Below are positions 7,320 through 14,865 of a stretch of 37,125 bases of DNA, one piece after another. Source of the stretch: Lachnospiraceae bacterium UBA5899. GTDB taxonomy: Bacteria; Bacillota; Clostridia; Lachnospirales; Lachnospiraceae. The first letter of the stretch is position 1; each line of letters begins with the position of its first letter. The position numbers were made by a program, and so were the translations under genes. The DNA lies in the NCBI GenBank assembly GCA_002432425.1, contig DJEL01000038.1, positions 1-37,125 of the forward strand, written 5' to 3'. The notes beneath the pieces are model-generated. The model was not told where the DNA came from and did not search any database. It was given only the letters and a program-made list of their open reading frames with translations.

Positions 7320-7715
7320 ATGGCAAAAGAAATGGATGCGGACATCAAGTACAGAGAAAGAAAAAGATGGGTGTTCTTGGGGTTGCCGTTTACATTCACG
7401 GTTTACACCATTAAGGACGATGTGCTTACGATAGACCAGGGATTTTTCAAGAAAATCGAAAATGACTGTTATATGTATAAAGTACAGGATGTGCAGCACA
7501 GCGCAAGCTTTTGGGAACGCATGGCGGGACTTGGCACCATTACCTGCTTTACCGGCGATACCACACATCCCAAGCTTCTGATTGAACATGTGAAAAAATC
7601 CAAGGAAATTAAAAACTATATTTTAGAGGCTTCCGAAGCAGCCCGCATGAGAAGACGTACCTTAAATACGTTAAACATCGGCACGGAAGGCATGGACGAT
7701 ATGGATAACGATTAA
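7320..7715 (+). CDS. Small bacterial PH-domain (bPH2/DUF304-like) protein
   Basis: A 131-aa protein. The core at residues 10-100 matches the pattern of bacterial pleckstrin-homology-like domains of the YdbS/YdbT type (YRERKRWVFLGLPFTFTVYT, then LTIDQGFF, then MYKVQDVQ). Unlike many relatives it has no clear membrane helix, so it is probably cytosolic. The tail is Met/Asp-rich. The start is supported by GGGAAGG upstream and by a good promoter at 7238-7266. It is convergent with the CmpB-like gene at 7726. Function unknown. Confidence 0.75.
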   Translation: MAKEMDADIKYRERKRWVFLGLPFTFTVYTIKDDVLTIDQGFFKKIENDCYMYKVQDVQHSASFWERMAGLGTITCFTGDTTHPKLLIEHVKKSKEIKNYILEASEAARMRRRTLNTLNIGTEGMDDMDND

Positions 7716-7725
7716 GGATATGACT

Positions 7726-8181
7726 TCAAAAGGGCGGAGAGATGTCTCCGTCCTTTTCTTCGGTAAAGCGGCGGGAGACGGAAGCGGGTTCGTTCTCCAA
7801 AAGCAGGCGTTCAAACAGTAAGCCGGCAAAAAACCAGCAGGGCAGGTAATCAAGCCGGATGACCTTGCCGATATGCCACCTGGAATGACTGTAATCCCAT
7901 GGACAGATGTGCCGTTTCTGCAAGAGCTTTCCACTTAAAAATTCTACGGAAAAGATAAGGGCGGCATACAGAAAGCCGCGCAGAAGCAGCGGTTTTCCAC
8001 GCAGACGTCTGCAAAGCGGGGCAATCAGACAGGCGCTGCCGTATATGGGAAACATCCAGACAGAGGTGTTGCCTTTTAAGGAAAACTGCCTTTTACGGAA
8101 GGAAGACAGGGCGGTAAAAAAAATCTCCATGCACCAGCCTAAGACACCGCAATGGAGAAAATTGTGCAATAGTTTTTTCAA
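7726..8181 (-). CDS. Short CmpB-like (PF06541) membrane protein
   Basis: A 151-aa hydrophobic protein with the PF06541 hallmarks GWCMEIFFT (15-23), a WMFPIYGSA segment (42-50) and VEFLSGKLL with CPWDYS further on. This parallels FGWCFES, GPFLPLYGSG and LEYFTGVAME of the protein at 3894-4934, but it has no coiled-coil tail. About four membrane segments. The start is a TTG at 8181 (GGAG, 10-nt spacer), the only plausible start at that end. It is divergent from folC. Function unknown. Confidence 0.7.
   Translation of the reverse strand: MKKLLHNFLHCGVLGWCMEIFFTALSSFRKRQFSLKGNTSVWMFPIYGSACLIAPLCRRLRGKPLLLRGFLYAALIFSVEFLSGKLLQKRHICPWDYSHSRWHIGKVIRLDYLPCWFFAGLLFERLLLENEPASVSRRFTEEKDGDISPPF
7728..7757 (+). 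terminator. Terminator of the PH-domain gene, overlapping the 3' end of the opposite gene
   Basis: A 13-bp stem (7728-7740 with 7745-7757, one mismatch) with loop GATG and terminal T4. It sits within the last codons of the minus-strand CmpB-like gene, so the same hairpin may also end that transcript. Confidence 0.7.
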
Positions 8182-8258
8182 GATAACGGAACTCCTTTTT
8201 TCTATTATGAAAAGTGTTTCCGGGAAAGCCGAAAATATGCAAAAGCGGGTGGAAAAAG

Positions 8259-9554
8259 ATGACGAAAAAAGAATGTTTGGATTTTATGGAGGAATTAAAG
8301 AAAAGCGGCATTGTGCCGGGGCTCGGCAGCATAAAGGAGCTGTGCGGGCGGCTTGGCAATCCGCAGGATGCCTTTCCCTGCATTCATATTGCGGGCACCA
8401 ACGGCAAGGGTTCCGTGCTGGCATATCTTTCTTCTGTTTATAAAACGGCGGGCTGCCGCGTGGGAGCTTTTTCTTCGCCGGCGGTGTTTAATCCTCGGGA
8501 AACTATCCGGGTGGATGGAAAAAACATGACAAAGAAGGCTTATGCGGAAGGGCTTGAAAAAATAAAAGAGGCGGTGGAGGAGATAAAGGCGGATGGCTTG
8601 CCCACACCTACGGCATTTGAAGCGGAGGCGGCTTTGGCATTTCTTTATTTTGCGGATAAAAAGTGTGACATTGTAATGCTGGAAACCGGAATGGGAGGCA
8701 GGGAGGATGCCACCAATCTGATTACCCGGACGCTGGCTGCGGTGCTTATGTCCATCGGTATGGACCATATGCAGTTTTTAGGCAGGACGTTGGATAAAAT
8801 TGCGTATCAGAAAGCGGGCATCATCAAAAAAGGCTGCGTGGCGGTCAGCGCCGTGCAGCAGGAAGAGGCGGCAGCGGAAATAAGGAAAGAAGCGGAAAAG
8901 CAGGGCTGTTCCTGTATTTTTGCAACCGTGCCCGAAAAGATAAAATACGGTCTGAAAAAGCAGAAGTTCACGTATCGGGATGCCTTCGGCACACTGCATA
9001 AAGACGTGGAAATAACCATTCCCGGAGCCTGTCAGGCGGAAAATGCCGCAGTTGCCATAGAAGTGGTGGAAGCACTGAACCGGCAGAAGAGTTTTTATGT
9101 TTCAGACGAAAATTTAAGGCGAGGACTTTTAGAAACTTCGTGGCCCGGAAGGTTTGAAGTTTTGCGGGAAAAACCGTATTTTGTTATTGACGGCGCCCAC
9201 AATGAGCCGGCTGCCAAAAAACTTGTGCAATCTGTGTCTGCCTACTTTTCAAATAAAAGAATTATCTATATAATGGGAATGTTGAAAGATAAGGAATATG
9301 AAAAAGTTGCGGAAATTACATATCCTTATGCAGACCAGATTATCACGGTGACACCGCCGGAAAACAAACGGGCGCTTTTCGCCATGGATCTGGCTGTGGC
9401 GGTCAGTACGTATCATCCGCGGGTGACTACGGCAGGCAGTGTGGAGGAAGCGGTGGAAATGGCATATCTTTTAGCCGGTAAGGACGATGTGATTTTATGT
9501 TTCGGTTCTCTTTCCTTTTTGGGAAAGGTAAAGGGCATTTTAGGAAAGCAGTGA
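8259..9554 (+). CDS. folC: Folylpolyglutamate synthase / dihydrofolate synthase
   Basis: A 431-aa Mur-ligase-family enzyme that adds glutamate to dihydropteroate or folates with ATP. The P-loop GTNGKGSV is at residues 46-53, the TGMGGREDATN segment follows, and the C-terminal ligase domain has DGAHNEPA. The ATG at 8259 behind GGGTGG gives the normal N-terminus; an in-frame ATG at 8214 would add 15 residues and is unlikely. First gene of a compact folate cluster, followed after 32 nt by folE. Confidence 0.95.
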   Translation: MTKKECLDFMEELKKSGIVPGLGSIKELCGRLGNPQDAFPCIHIAGTNGKGSVLAYLSSVYKTAGCRVGAFSSPAVFNPRETIRVDGKNMTKKAYAEGLEKIKEAVEEIKADGLPTPTAFEAEAALAFLYFADKKCDIVMLETGMGGREDATNLITRTLAAVLMSIGMDHMQFLGRTLDKIAYQKAGIIKKGCVAVSAVQQEEAAAEIRKEAEKQGCSCIFATVPEKIKYGLKKQKFTYRDAFGTLHKDVEITIPGACQAENAAVAIEVVEALNRQKSFYVSDENLRRGLLETSWPGRFEVLREKPYFVIDGAHNEPAAKKLVQSVSAYFSNKRIIYIMGMLKDKEYEKVAEITYPYADQIITVTPPENKRALFAMDLAVAVSTYHPRVTTAGSVEEAVEMAYLLAGKDDVILCFGSLSFLGKVKGILGKQ

Positions 9555-9586
9555 TACGGCAGAAAAACTGCCCGGAGGATACAGAT

Positions 9587-10141
9587 ATGAATCAGCAAAA
9601 AATACAGGACGGTGTCCGTCTGATTTTGGAGGGCATCGGAGAGGACTTGAACAGAGAGGGGTTACGGGAAACACCGGAGCGCATCGCCAGAATGTACGAA
9701 GAAATCTGCGGAGGCATGACGGAGGATGCAGGAACGCACCTTCAGAAGACATTTTCTGTTTCGGACAGCGGTATGGTGATGGAAAAGGATATCGTATTTT
9801 ACTCCATGTGTGAGCATCACATGCTGCCTTTTTTTGGAAAAGCGCATATTGCGTACATTCCGGACGGCAAGGTGGTGGGCTTAAGCAAACTGGCGCGGAC
9901 AGTGGAGGTCTTTGCAAAAAGACTGCAGATTCAGGAACAGATGACGGCGCAGATAGCCGATGCCATTATGGAGCATTTGTCTCCTAAAGGGGTTATAGTG
10001 GTGATAGAGGCAGAGCATATGTGTATGACCATGCGCGGTGTGAAAAAGCCCGGAAGCCTGACAGAAACCATGGCGGTCCGCGGTGAGTTTAAGGAAAACA
10101 CGGAGCTGCAGAAGCAGTTTTTTATGTTGCTTCACAGATAA
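9587..10141 (+). CDS. folE: GTP cyclohydrolase I
   Basis: A 184-aa FolE, which converts GTP to 7,8-dihydroneopterin triphosphate, the first step of pterin synthesis. The zinc site is visible as C75 and H78 (MCEHHMLPF) and C146 (EHMCMTMRG). The KLART and QEQMT motifs of the decameric enzyme are also present. The start at ATG 9587 is fixed by CGGAGG 8 nt upstream; the longer open frame from 9497 overlaps folC and is not used. Length is typical. Confidence 0.96.
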   Translation: MNQQKIQDGVRLILEGIGEDLNREGLRETPERIARMYEEICGGMTEDAGTHLQKTFSVSDSGMVMEKDIVFYSMCEHHMLPFFGKAHIAYIPDGKVVGLSKLARTVEVFAKRLQIQEQMTAQIADAIMEHLSPKGVIVVIEAEHMCMTMRGVKKPGSLTETMAVRGEFKENTELQKQFFMLLHR

Positions 10142-10189
10142 TGGGATGATACAGACAAAAAACTACAGGAAAACAAGTGGGGACGGACA

Positions 10190-10678
10190 GTGGAAACGGA
10201 CAGAGTAAACCGGATTTTGGAAAATGAAGTTTTTCGGGAACACCTTAAGAAAAACAATGAAGCGGAAAAGGACCGTATTTTCTGTCGGCATGATATGGTG
10301 CATTTTCTGGATGTGGCGCGTATCGGTATGATTTTTAATCTTCGGGAAAATCTGAGAATTCCGGAAGACTTGCTTTATGCGGCGGCTCTCTTACATGACA
10401 TCGGCAAACATGAGCAGTACGAAAACGGGACGCCCCATGAAGAAGCAAGCGCAAGGATTGCCCCGCTTATTTTGGAAAAATGCGGGTACACAGAGGCGGA
10501 AATAACGCAAATTACGGAGGCTGTTTTACAGCACCGCACCGGGTTCGTAGCGGGAGAACCCACGTTAAGCGGTATTTTGTACCGGGCGGACAAGAAAAGC
10601 AGGGCATGTTTTGCCTGCGAAGCAAAAGAAGCCTGCAACTGGAGCGATGAGAAGAAGAACCTGACACTGTGGGTGTGA
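10190..10678 (+). CDS. HD-domain phosphohydrolase in the folate operon
   Basis: A 162-aa HD-superfamily protein. Metal ligands are visible as H34 or H38 (RHDMVHFLD), H69-D70 (LLHDIGKH) and D134 (YRADKKSR). HD enzymes usually cleave phosphoesters. Behind the HD core is a Cys cluster (C140, C143, C149, with C32 upstream) that could bind zinc or iron. It lies between folE and folP, 48 nt after folE and 20 nt before folP. It is therefore a candidate for dephosphorylating dihydroneopterin triphosphate, the step for which no Nudix gene is present here. That role is inference from position. The start is a GTG preceded by GGGGAC. Confidence 0.85.
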   Translation: METDRVNRILENEVFREHLKKNNEAEKDRIFCRHDMVHFLDVARIGMIFNLRENLRIPEDLLYAAALLHDIGKHEQYENGTPHEEASARIAPLILEKCGYTEAEITQITEAVLQHRTGFVAGEPTLSGILYRADKKSRACFACEAKEACNWSDEKKNLTLWV

Positions 10679-10698
10679 GGCAGAAAGGCGGCAAAAGC

Positions 10699-11505
10699 AT
10701 GAAAATAGGAAACAGGGAATTTCAGGAAAGCGGAAAAACATATGTGTGCGGCATTTTGAATGTGACGCCCGACTCTTTTTCCGACGGCGGAAAATGGGTG
10801 GAGCAGGATAAGGCACTGTTCCATGTGGAAGAAATGATTAAGGACGGCATGGACCTTTTGGATATCGGCGGCGAGTCTACCAGACCCGGTTACCGTCTGC
10901 TCTCCTGCGAGGAAGAGCTGGGAAGAGTGCTGCCGGTTATTGAAGCGGTCAAAAAAAGATTTGATGTTCCCATTTCTCTTGATACCTATAAGCCGGAGGT
11001 GGCAGAAGAAGGCGTGAAGGCGGGCATTGATTTTATTAACGATATCTGGGGCTTAAAGTGGGATAAAAGAATGGCGGATGTCATTGCCAAAAGCGGTCTG
11101 CCCTGTTGTCTGATGCACAACCGGAAGGAGCCTGTGTACGAGAGTTTCATGCAGGATGTGGCAGCAGATTTGGCGGAAACACTGCACATTGCGGACAAAG
11201 CGGGTATTGCACCGGATAAAATTTTGTTAGACCCCGGTGTTGGCTTCGGCAAAACCTATGAGCAGAATTTACAGATTATTAACAACGTGGAAAGCCTTAA
11301 GGTGCTGGGATGTCCGATTTTTCTGGCAACCAGCCGCAAATCCGTCATCGGTCTGACACTGGATGTACCGGTTACCGAACGGGTGGAGGGCACGCTTGTT
11401 ACGACGGTTATGGGCGTGATGAAGGGTTGCATGTTTGTGCGGGTGCACGACATCAAGGAAAATGTGCGTGCCATCCGGATGACGGAGGCTATTTTGAACA
11501 GCTGA
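10699..11505 (+). CDS. folP: Dihydropteroate synthase
   Basis: A 268-aa TIM-barrel enzyme joining p-aminobenzoate to 6-hydroxymethyl-dihydropterin pyrophosphate; the sulfonamide target. Signature loops are NVTPDSFSDGG (21-31) and DIGGESTRPG (55-64), followed by NDIWGLK, PGVGFGKT and ATSRKS. The start at ATG 10699 (AAGGCGG upstream) matches the family; a GTG at 10669 inside the HD gene would add 10 residues. The TGA stop overlaps an ATG of the next frame (TGATG at 11503-11507). Confidence 0.96.
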   Translation: MKIGNREFQESGKTYVCGILNVTPDSFSDGGKWVEQDKALFHVEEMIKDGMDLLDIGGESTRPGYRLLSCEEELGRVLPVIEAVKKRFDVPISLDTYKPEVAEEGVKAGIDFINDIWGLKWDKRMADVIAKSGLPCCLMHNRKEPVYESFMQDVAADLAETLHIADKAGIAPDKILLDPGVGFGKTYEQNLQIINNVESLKVLGCPIFLATSRKSVIGLTLDVPVTERVEGTLVTTVMGVMKGCMFVRVHDIKENVRAIRMTEAILNS

Positions 11506-11549
11506 TGCGGATTGGCACAGAAATGCGGATTGACTCAGAAATGAGGTTT
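11505..11549 (+). repeat. 18-bp tandem repeat with in-frame ATGs between folP and folBK
   Basis: Units starting at 11505, 11523 and (partial) 11541 follow the pattern ATGCGGATTG-N-C-N-CAGAA. Each unit opens with an ATG in the folBK frame, so translation could begin at 11505, 11523, 11541 or 11553. Only the last ATG has a good ribosome site (TGAGG, 6 nt). Confidence 0.75.
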
Positions 11550-11552
11550 ACT

Positions 11553-12371
11553 ATGATACAGGATGAAATCAGAATTGACAATCTTGAAATATATGCACAC
11601 CATGGTGTGTTTGCAAAAGAAAAGGAGAAAGGGCAGCATTTTTATGTAAATGCCGTCCTTTATACAGATTTAAGAAAGGCAGGACAATCCGATGATTTGA
11701 CAGCGTCCACTCATTACGGAGAGGTATGCCTTTTGATGGAAAAGGTTTTGACGGAGCAAAGCTATGATTTAATAGAAAAGGCAGCGGAGAAAACGGCGGA
11801 AGCGGTACTGCTGTCGTTTCCGTATATAAAGGCGCTGGATTTGGAGCTGAGGAAACCGGAAGCCCCCATTCCGTTACCGTTTGAGTCGGTTTCCGTGAAA
11901 ATCCACAGAGGCTGGACGGATGTGTTTATAGCATTCGGCTCCAATCTTGGAAACAGCAGGCAGTTAATAGAGGATGCCGTAAAAAAACTGGAAGAAAAAT
12001 ATATCCGGGTAAAAAAGGTAAGCAGCATTATTTCCACCAAACCTTACGGTGGGGTGGAGCAGCCGGATTTCCTAAACGGTGTCCTTCTTGCCGAAACGCT
12101 TTATACACCAACGGAGCTTCTGGACAGGCTGCATGAAATCGAAAAAGAAGCAGGCAGGGAGCGCAAAATTCACTGGGGACCGCGAACTCTGGATTTGGAT
12201 ATTATTTTTTACGGCAGGGAAATCTATGAGGATGAAAATCTTATCATTCCCCACGTGGATATGGAGAACCGGGATTTTGTGCTGAAACCCATGGCGGAAA
12301 TTGCACCGAATTTCCGGCATCCTGTTTTACAGAAGACCATGAAACAGTTGTTGGATGCTCTGTATCGGTAA
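11553..12371 (+). CDS. folBK: Bifunctional dihydroneopterin aldolase / HPPK (FolB-FolK fusion)
   Basis: A 272-aa fusion. Residues 1-120 are FolB (IRIDNLEIYAHHGVF at 6-20, then FYVNAVLY), which releases glycolaldehyde from dihydroneopterin. Residues 123-272 are FolK (IAFGSNLGN at 126-134, GPRTLDLDII at 209-218), which pyrophosphorylates 6-hydroxymethyl-dihydropterin. Fused FolB-FolK enzymes such as pneumococcal SulD are known. The ATG at 11553 has TGAGG 6 nt away; upstream in-frame ATGs at 11505, 11523 and 11541 lie in a tandem repeat. Last gene of the folate cluster; its product feeds FolP. Confidence 0.95.
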   Translation: MIQDEIRIDNLEIYAHHGVFAKEKEKGQHFYVNAVLYTDLRKAGQSDDLTASTHYGEVCLLMEKVLTEQSYDLIEKAAEKTAEAVLLSFPYIKALDLELRKPEAPIPLPFESVSVKIHRGWTDVFIAFGSNLGNSRQLIEDAVKKLEEKYIRVKKVSSIISTKPYGGVEQPDFLNGVLLAETLYTPTELLDRLHEIEKEAGRERKIHWGPRTLDLDIIFYGREIYEDENLIIPHVDMENRDFVLKPMAEIAPNFRHPVLQKTMKQLLDALYR

Positions 12372-12374
12372 CGC

Positions 12375-12403
12375 TTTACAGTACTAAAAATGAGTGGTAT
12401 GAT
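12375..12403 (+). promoter_or_regulatory. Predicted promoter of the iorA operon
   Basis: TTTACA (12375-12380), a 17-nt spacer and TATGAT (12398-12403), starting four bases after the folBK stop. It implies a leader of about 120 nt carrying two hairpins. Confidence 0.55.
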
Positions 12404-12412
12404 TATTATATC

Positions 12413-12438
12413 TGTATCTGCGCAAAATCGCAGATGCA
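12413..12438 (+). repeat. Leader hairpin 1 of the iorA operon
   Basis: ATCTGCG at 12416-12422 pairs with CGCAGAT at 12429-12435 around a 6-nt loop, extended by three more pairs including one wobble. No T-tract follows. Confidence 0.6.
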
Positions 12439-12463
12439 ATCGGACAAAAGAGAGAATGAAAAC

Positions 12464-12485
12464 TGTGTGAAAGGATTTTCACACA
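12464..12485 (+). repeat. Leader hairpin 2 of the iorA operon
   Basis: A perfect 9-bp stem TGTGTGAAA/TTTCACACA with loop GGAT. The arms match those of the pyrB-pyrI hairpin at 5521-5544. It is not followed by a T-tract and lies about 45 nt before the iorA start. Confidence 0.65.
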
Positions 12486-12528
12486 CAAGAGAATGTAAAA
12501 TGAAACGCAGGAGAAAGGAAGAGTAATC

Positions 12529-14268
12529 GTGTCAGAAAAGAAAATCATGTTGGGCAACGAGGCTATTGCCAGAGGTGCCTACGAAGCAGGTGTAAAGGTA
12601 TCCGCGGCATATCCCGGTACCCCCAGCACGGAAATCAGTGAGAACATTGTAAAATATCCGGAGATTTATGCAGAATGGTCTCCCAATGAAAAGGTGGCAA
12701 CAGAGGTGGCAATCGGTGCCTCCATCAGCGGTGTGAGAGCCATTGTTTCCATGAAGCATGTAGGTGTCAACGTAGCAAGCGACCCTCTTTATACCATTTC
12801 CTATGCGGGTGTAAACGGCGGTCTGGTGCTGGTGGCAGCGGATGACCCGGGCCTTTACAGCTCCCAGAACGAACAGGACTCCCGTGCCGTGGCAAGAGCC
12901 GCCATTGTACCGGTATTAGAGCCCTCCGACAGCGAGGAGGCAAAGGAATTTACCAAGTATGCCTTTGAACTCAGCGAAAAATACGATACACCGGTTATGG
13001 TCCGCACCACCACAAGACTTTCCCATTCCCAGGGAACGGTGGAGCTCTGTGACAGACAGGAAATCGAGGACAAGCCCTACACCCGTAACCCGGCGAAATT
13101 TGTCATGATGCCCGGCAATGCCAAGCAGCGACATTTATATGTAGAAGAAAGAATGAAAAAAATGGCGGAGGACGGCTGTGATTTTCCTATCAACCGTGTG
13201 GAGTACAGAGATACATCCATCGGTTTTATCACCAGCGGCATTCCTTATCAGTATGTAAGAGAAGCCTGCCCCGATGCTTCCGTATTAAAGCTTGGTCTGG
13301 TGCATCCGCTGCCGAGAAAATTGATCGAGGAATTTGCTTCCAAGGTAGATAAGCTGTACATATTTGAAGAACTGGAACCGGTCATTGAAGAGCAGGTAAA
13401 ATCCTGGGGTATCAAGGCAACCGGCAAGGAAATTTTTACCATTCAGGGAGAATACAGCGCCAATATGTTAAGAAAGGCCCTGAAACCGGAAGAATTTTCC
13501 GTAGAAACACCGGCACGGGTTCCGGCAAGACCTCCTATTCTGTGTCCGGGATGCCCTCACAGAAGTGTATTTTCCGTGTTGAACAAGTTAAAAATCCATG
13601 CTGCGGGCGATATCGGCTGTTATACCTTAGGCGCCGTAGCACCTTTGAATGTCATTGATACCACCGTCTGCATGGGCGCCAGCATTTCCACCCTGCACGG
13701 CATGGAAAAGGCAAAGGGCAAGGATTACATTAAAAACTGGGTAGCCGTAATCGGTGATTCCACCTTTATGCATACCGGTGTCAATTCCCTGATGAACATG
13801 GTTTACAACCAGGGTACCGGTACCGTTATGATTTTGGACAACTCCACCACGGGTATGACCGGTCATCAGGACCATGCGGCAACCGGCAAGACCTTAAAGG
13901 GAGAAATCGTTCCGGCTATCAGCATTTATTATCTGTGTAAATCCATGGGCATTGAGCATGTAGTGGAAGTAAATGCCTTTGACTTAAAGGAACTGGAAAG
14001 AGTTATTAAGGAAGAAGTGGCAAGGGACGAAGTTTCCGTTATCATTACCAAGTCTCCCTGCGTACTTTTGAAAGGAAATGTATTCCCCAACGTATGCAAG
14101 CCCATTCCCGAAAAATGTAAGAAGTGCGGCGCCTGCCTGCGTCCCGGCTGTCCTGCCCTGACAAAGAAGGAAGACGGCACGATTGCCATTGATGCAACCA
14201 TGTGTAACGGATGCGGACTTTGCAAAAATCTTTGTATGTTCCAGGCCATTGAGACCTGCGCAAAGTAA
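12529..14268 (+). CDS. iorA: Indolepyruvate:ferredoxin oxidoreductase, alpha subunit
   Basis: A 579-aa TPP- and Fe-S-dependent 2-oxoacid oxidoreductase subunit. With IorB it oxidatively decarboxylates indolepyruvate, phenylpyruvate or hydroxyphenylpyruvate to the aryl-acetyl-CoA, passing electrons to ferredoxin; the reaction can run in reverse. Seen: the N-terminal pyrimidine domain (AYPGTPSTEISE), the TPP domain (GDIGCYTLG, GDSTFMHTG) and two C-terminal 4Fe-4S clusters (CKKCGACLRPGCP and CNGCGLCKNLC). Translation starts at GTG 12529 behind AGGAAGAG. IorB follows after 15 nt. Oxygen sensitivity of such enzymes fits an anaerobe. Confidence 0.96.
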   Translation: MSEKKIMLGNEAIARGAYEAGVKVSAAYPGTPSTEISENIVKYPEIYAEWSPNEKVATEVAIGASISGVRAIVSMKHVGVNVASDPLYTISYAGVNGGLVLVAADDPGLYSSQNEQDSRAVARAAIVPVLEPSDSEEAKEFTKYAFELSEKYDTPVMVRTTTRLSHSQGTVELCDRQEIEDKPYTRNPAKFVMMPGNAKQRHLYVEERMKKMAEDGCDFPINRVEYRDTSIGFITSGIPYQYVREACPDASVLKLGLVHPLPRKLIEEFASKVDKLYIFEELEPVIEEQVKSWGIKATGKEIFTIQGEYSANMLRKALKPEEFSVETPARVPARPPILCPGCPHRSVFSVLNKLKIHAAGDIGCYTLGAVAPLNVIDTTVCMGASISTLHGMEKAKGKDYIKNWVAVIGDSTFMHTGVNSLMNMVYNQGTGTVMILDNSTTGMTGHQDHAATGKTLKGEIVPAISIYYLCKSMGIEHVVEVNAFDLKELERVIKEEVARDEVSVIITKSPCVLLKGNVFPNVCKPIPEKCKKCGACLRPGCPALTKKEDGTIAIDATMCNGCGLCKNLCMFQAIETCAK

Positions 14269-14283
14269 TAGGAGGGCGAAACA

Positions 14284-14865
14284 GTGAAGACAAAGAATAT
14301 TATGATTGTAGGCGTGGGAGGACAGGGAACTCTTCTTACCAGCCGTATACTGGGCGGCATGACAAAGGCTGCCGGCTATGATGTGAAATTATCAGAGGTG
14401 CACGGAATGGCGCAGCGAGGCGGCAGCGTGGTTACCTTTGTACGCTACGGCAGTGAAGTGGCAGAGCCCATCGTAGAAGAAGGACAGGCAGATGTGCTGA
14501 TTGCCTTTGAAAGACTGGAAGCTCTGCGCTATGCCCACTTCTTAAAAAAGGACGGCGTTATTATTGTCAATGACTGGAGAATTGACCCGATTACCGTTGT
14601 GACGGGTGCTGCATCCTATCCGGACAATATCATTGAAAACCTGGCAAAAAAATATAAAGTCTATTCCATTAATGCAATGGAAGAGGCAGAAAAAATCGGC
14701 AACGTGAAAGCGTTCAACGTAATTGTACTGGGACTTGCGGCAAAGCACATGGATTTCGATAAAGAAACCTGGCTTTCCGTAATCGAAAAAACAGTTCCGC
14801 CCAAGACCGTGGATATCAATAAGAAGGCTTTCCTGTTAGGATTTGACGGAGGAGAGAATGCATGA
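14284..14865 (+). CDS. iorB: Indolepyruvate:ferredoxin oxidoreductase, beta subunit
   Basis: A 193-aa gamma-type domain of 2-oxoacid:ferredoxin oxidoreductases (GVGGQGTLLTSRILG at about residues 10-24, then EVHGMAQRGGSVVTFVRYG). It binds CoA and completes the IorAB enzyme. The start is a GTG at 14284 behind AGGAGGG. The stop overlaps the paaK start as ATGA (14862-14865), implying translational coupling. Confidence 0.96.
   Translation: MKTKNIMIVGVGGQGTLLTSRILGGMTKAAGYDVKLSEVHGMAQRGGSVVTFVRYGSEVAEPIVEEGQADVLIAFERLEALRYAHFLKKDGVIIVNDWRIDPITVVTGAASYPDNIIENLAKKYKVYSINAMEEAEKIGNVKAFNVIVLGLAAKHMDFDKETWLSVIEKTVPPKTVDINKKAFLLGFDGGENA

Noticed and set aside
7172..7414. Plus-strand open frame starting at ATG 7172, including a hydrophobic stretch
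   Set aside because: It spans the promoters of both flanking genes and overlaps the PH-domain gene in another frame. No ribosome site.
10375..10824. Minus-strand open frames opposite the HD gene and folP
   Set aside because: They lie opposite well-supported genes, show no family pattern and have composition typical of antisense shadows.
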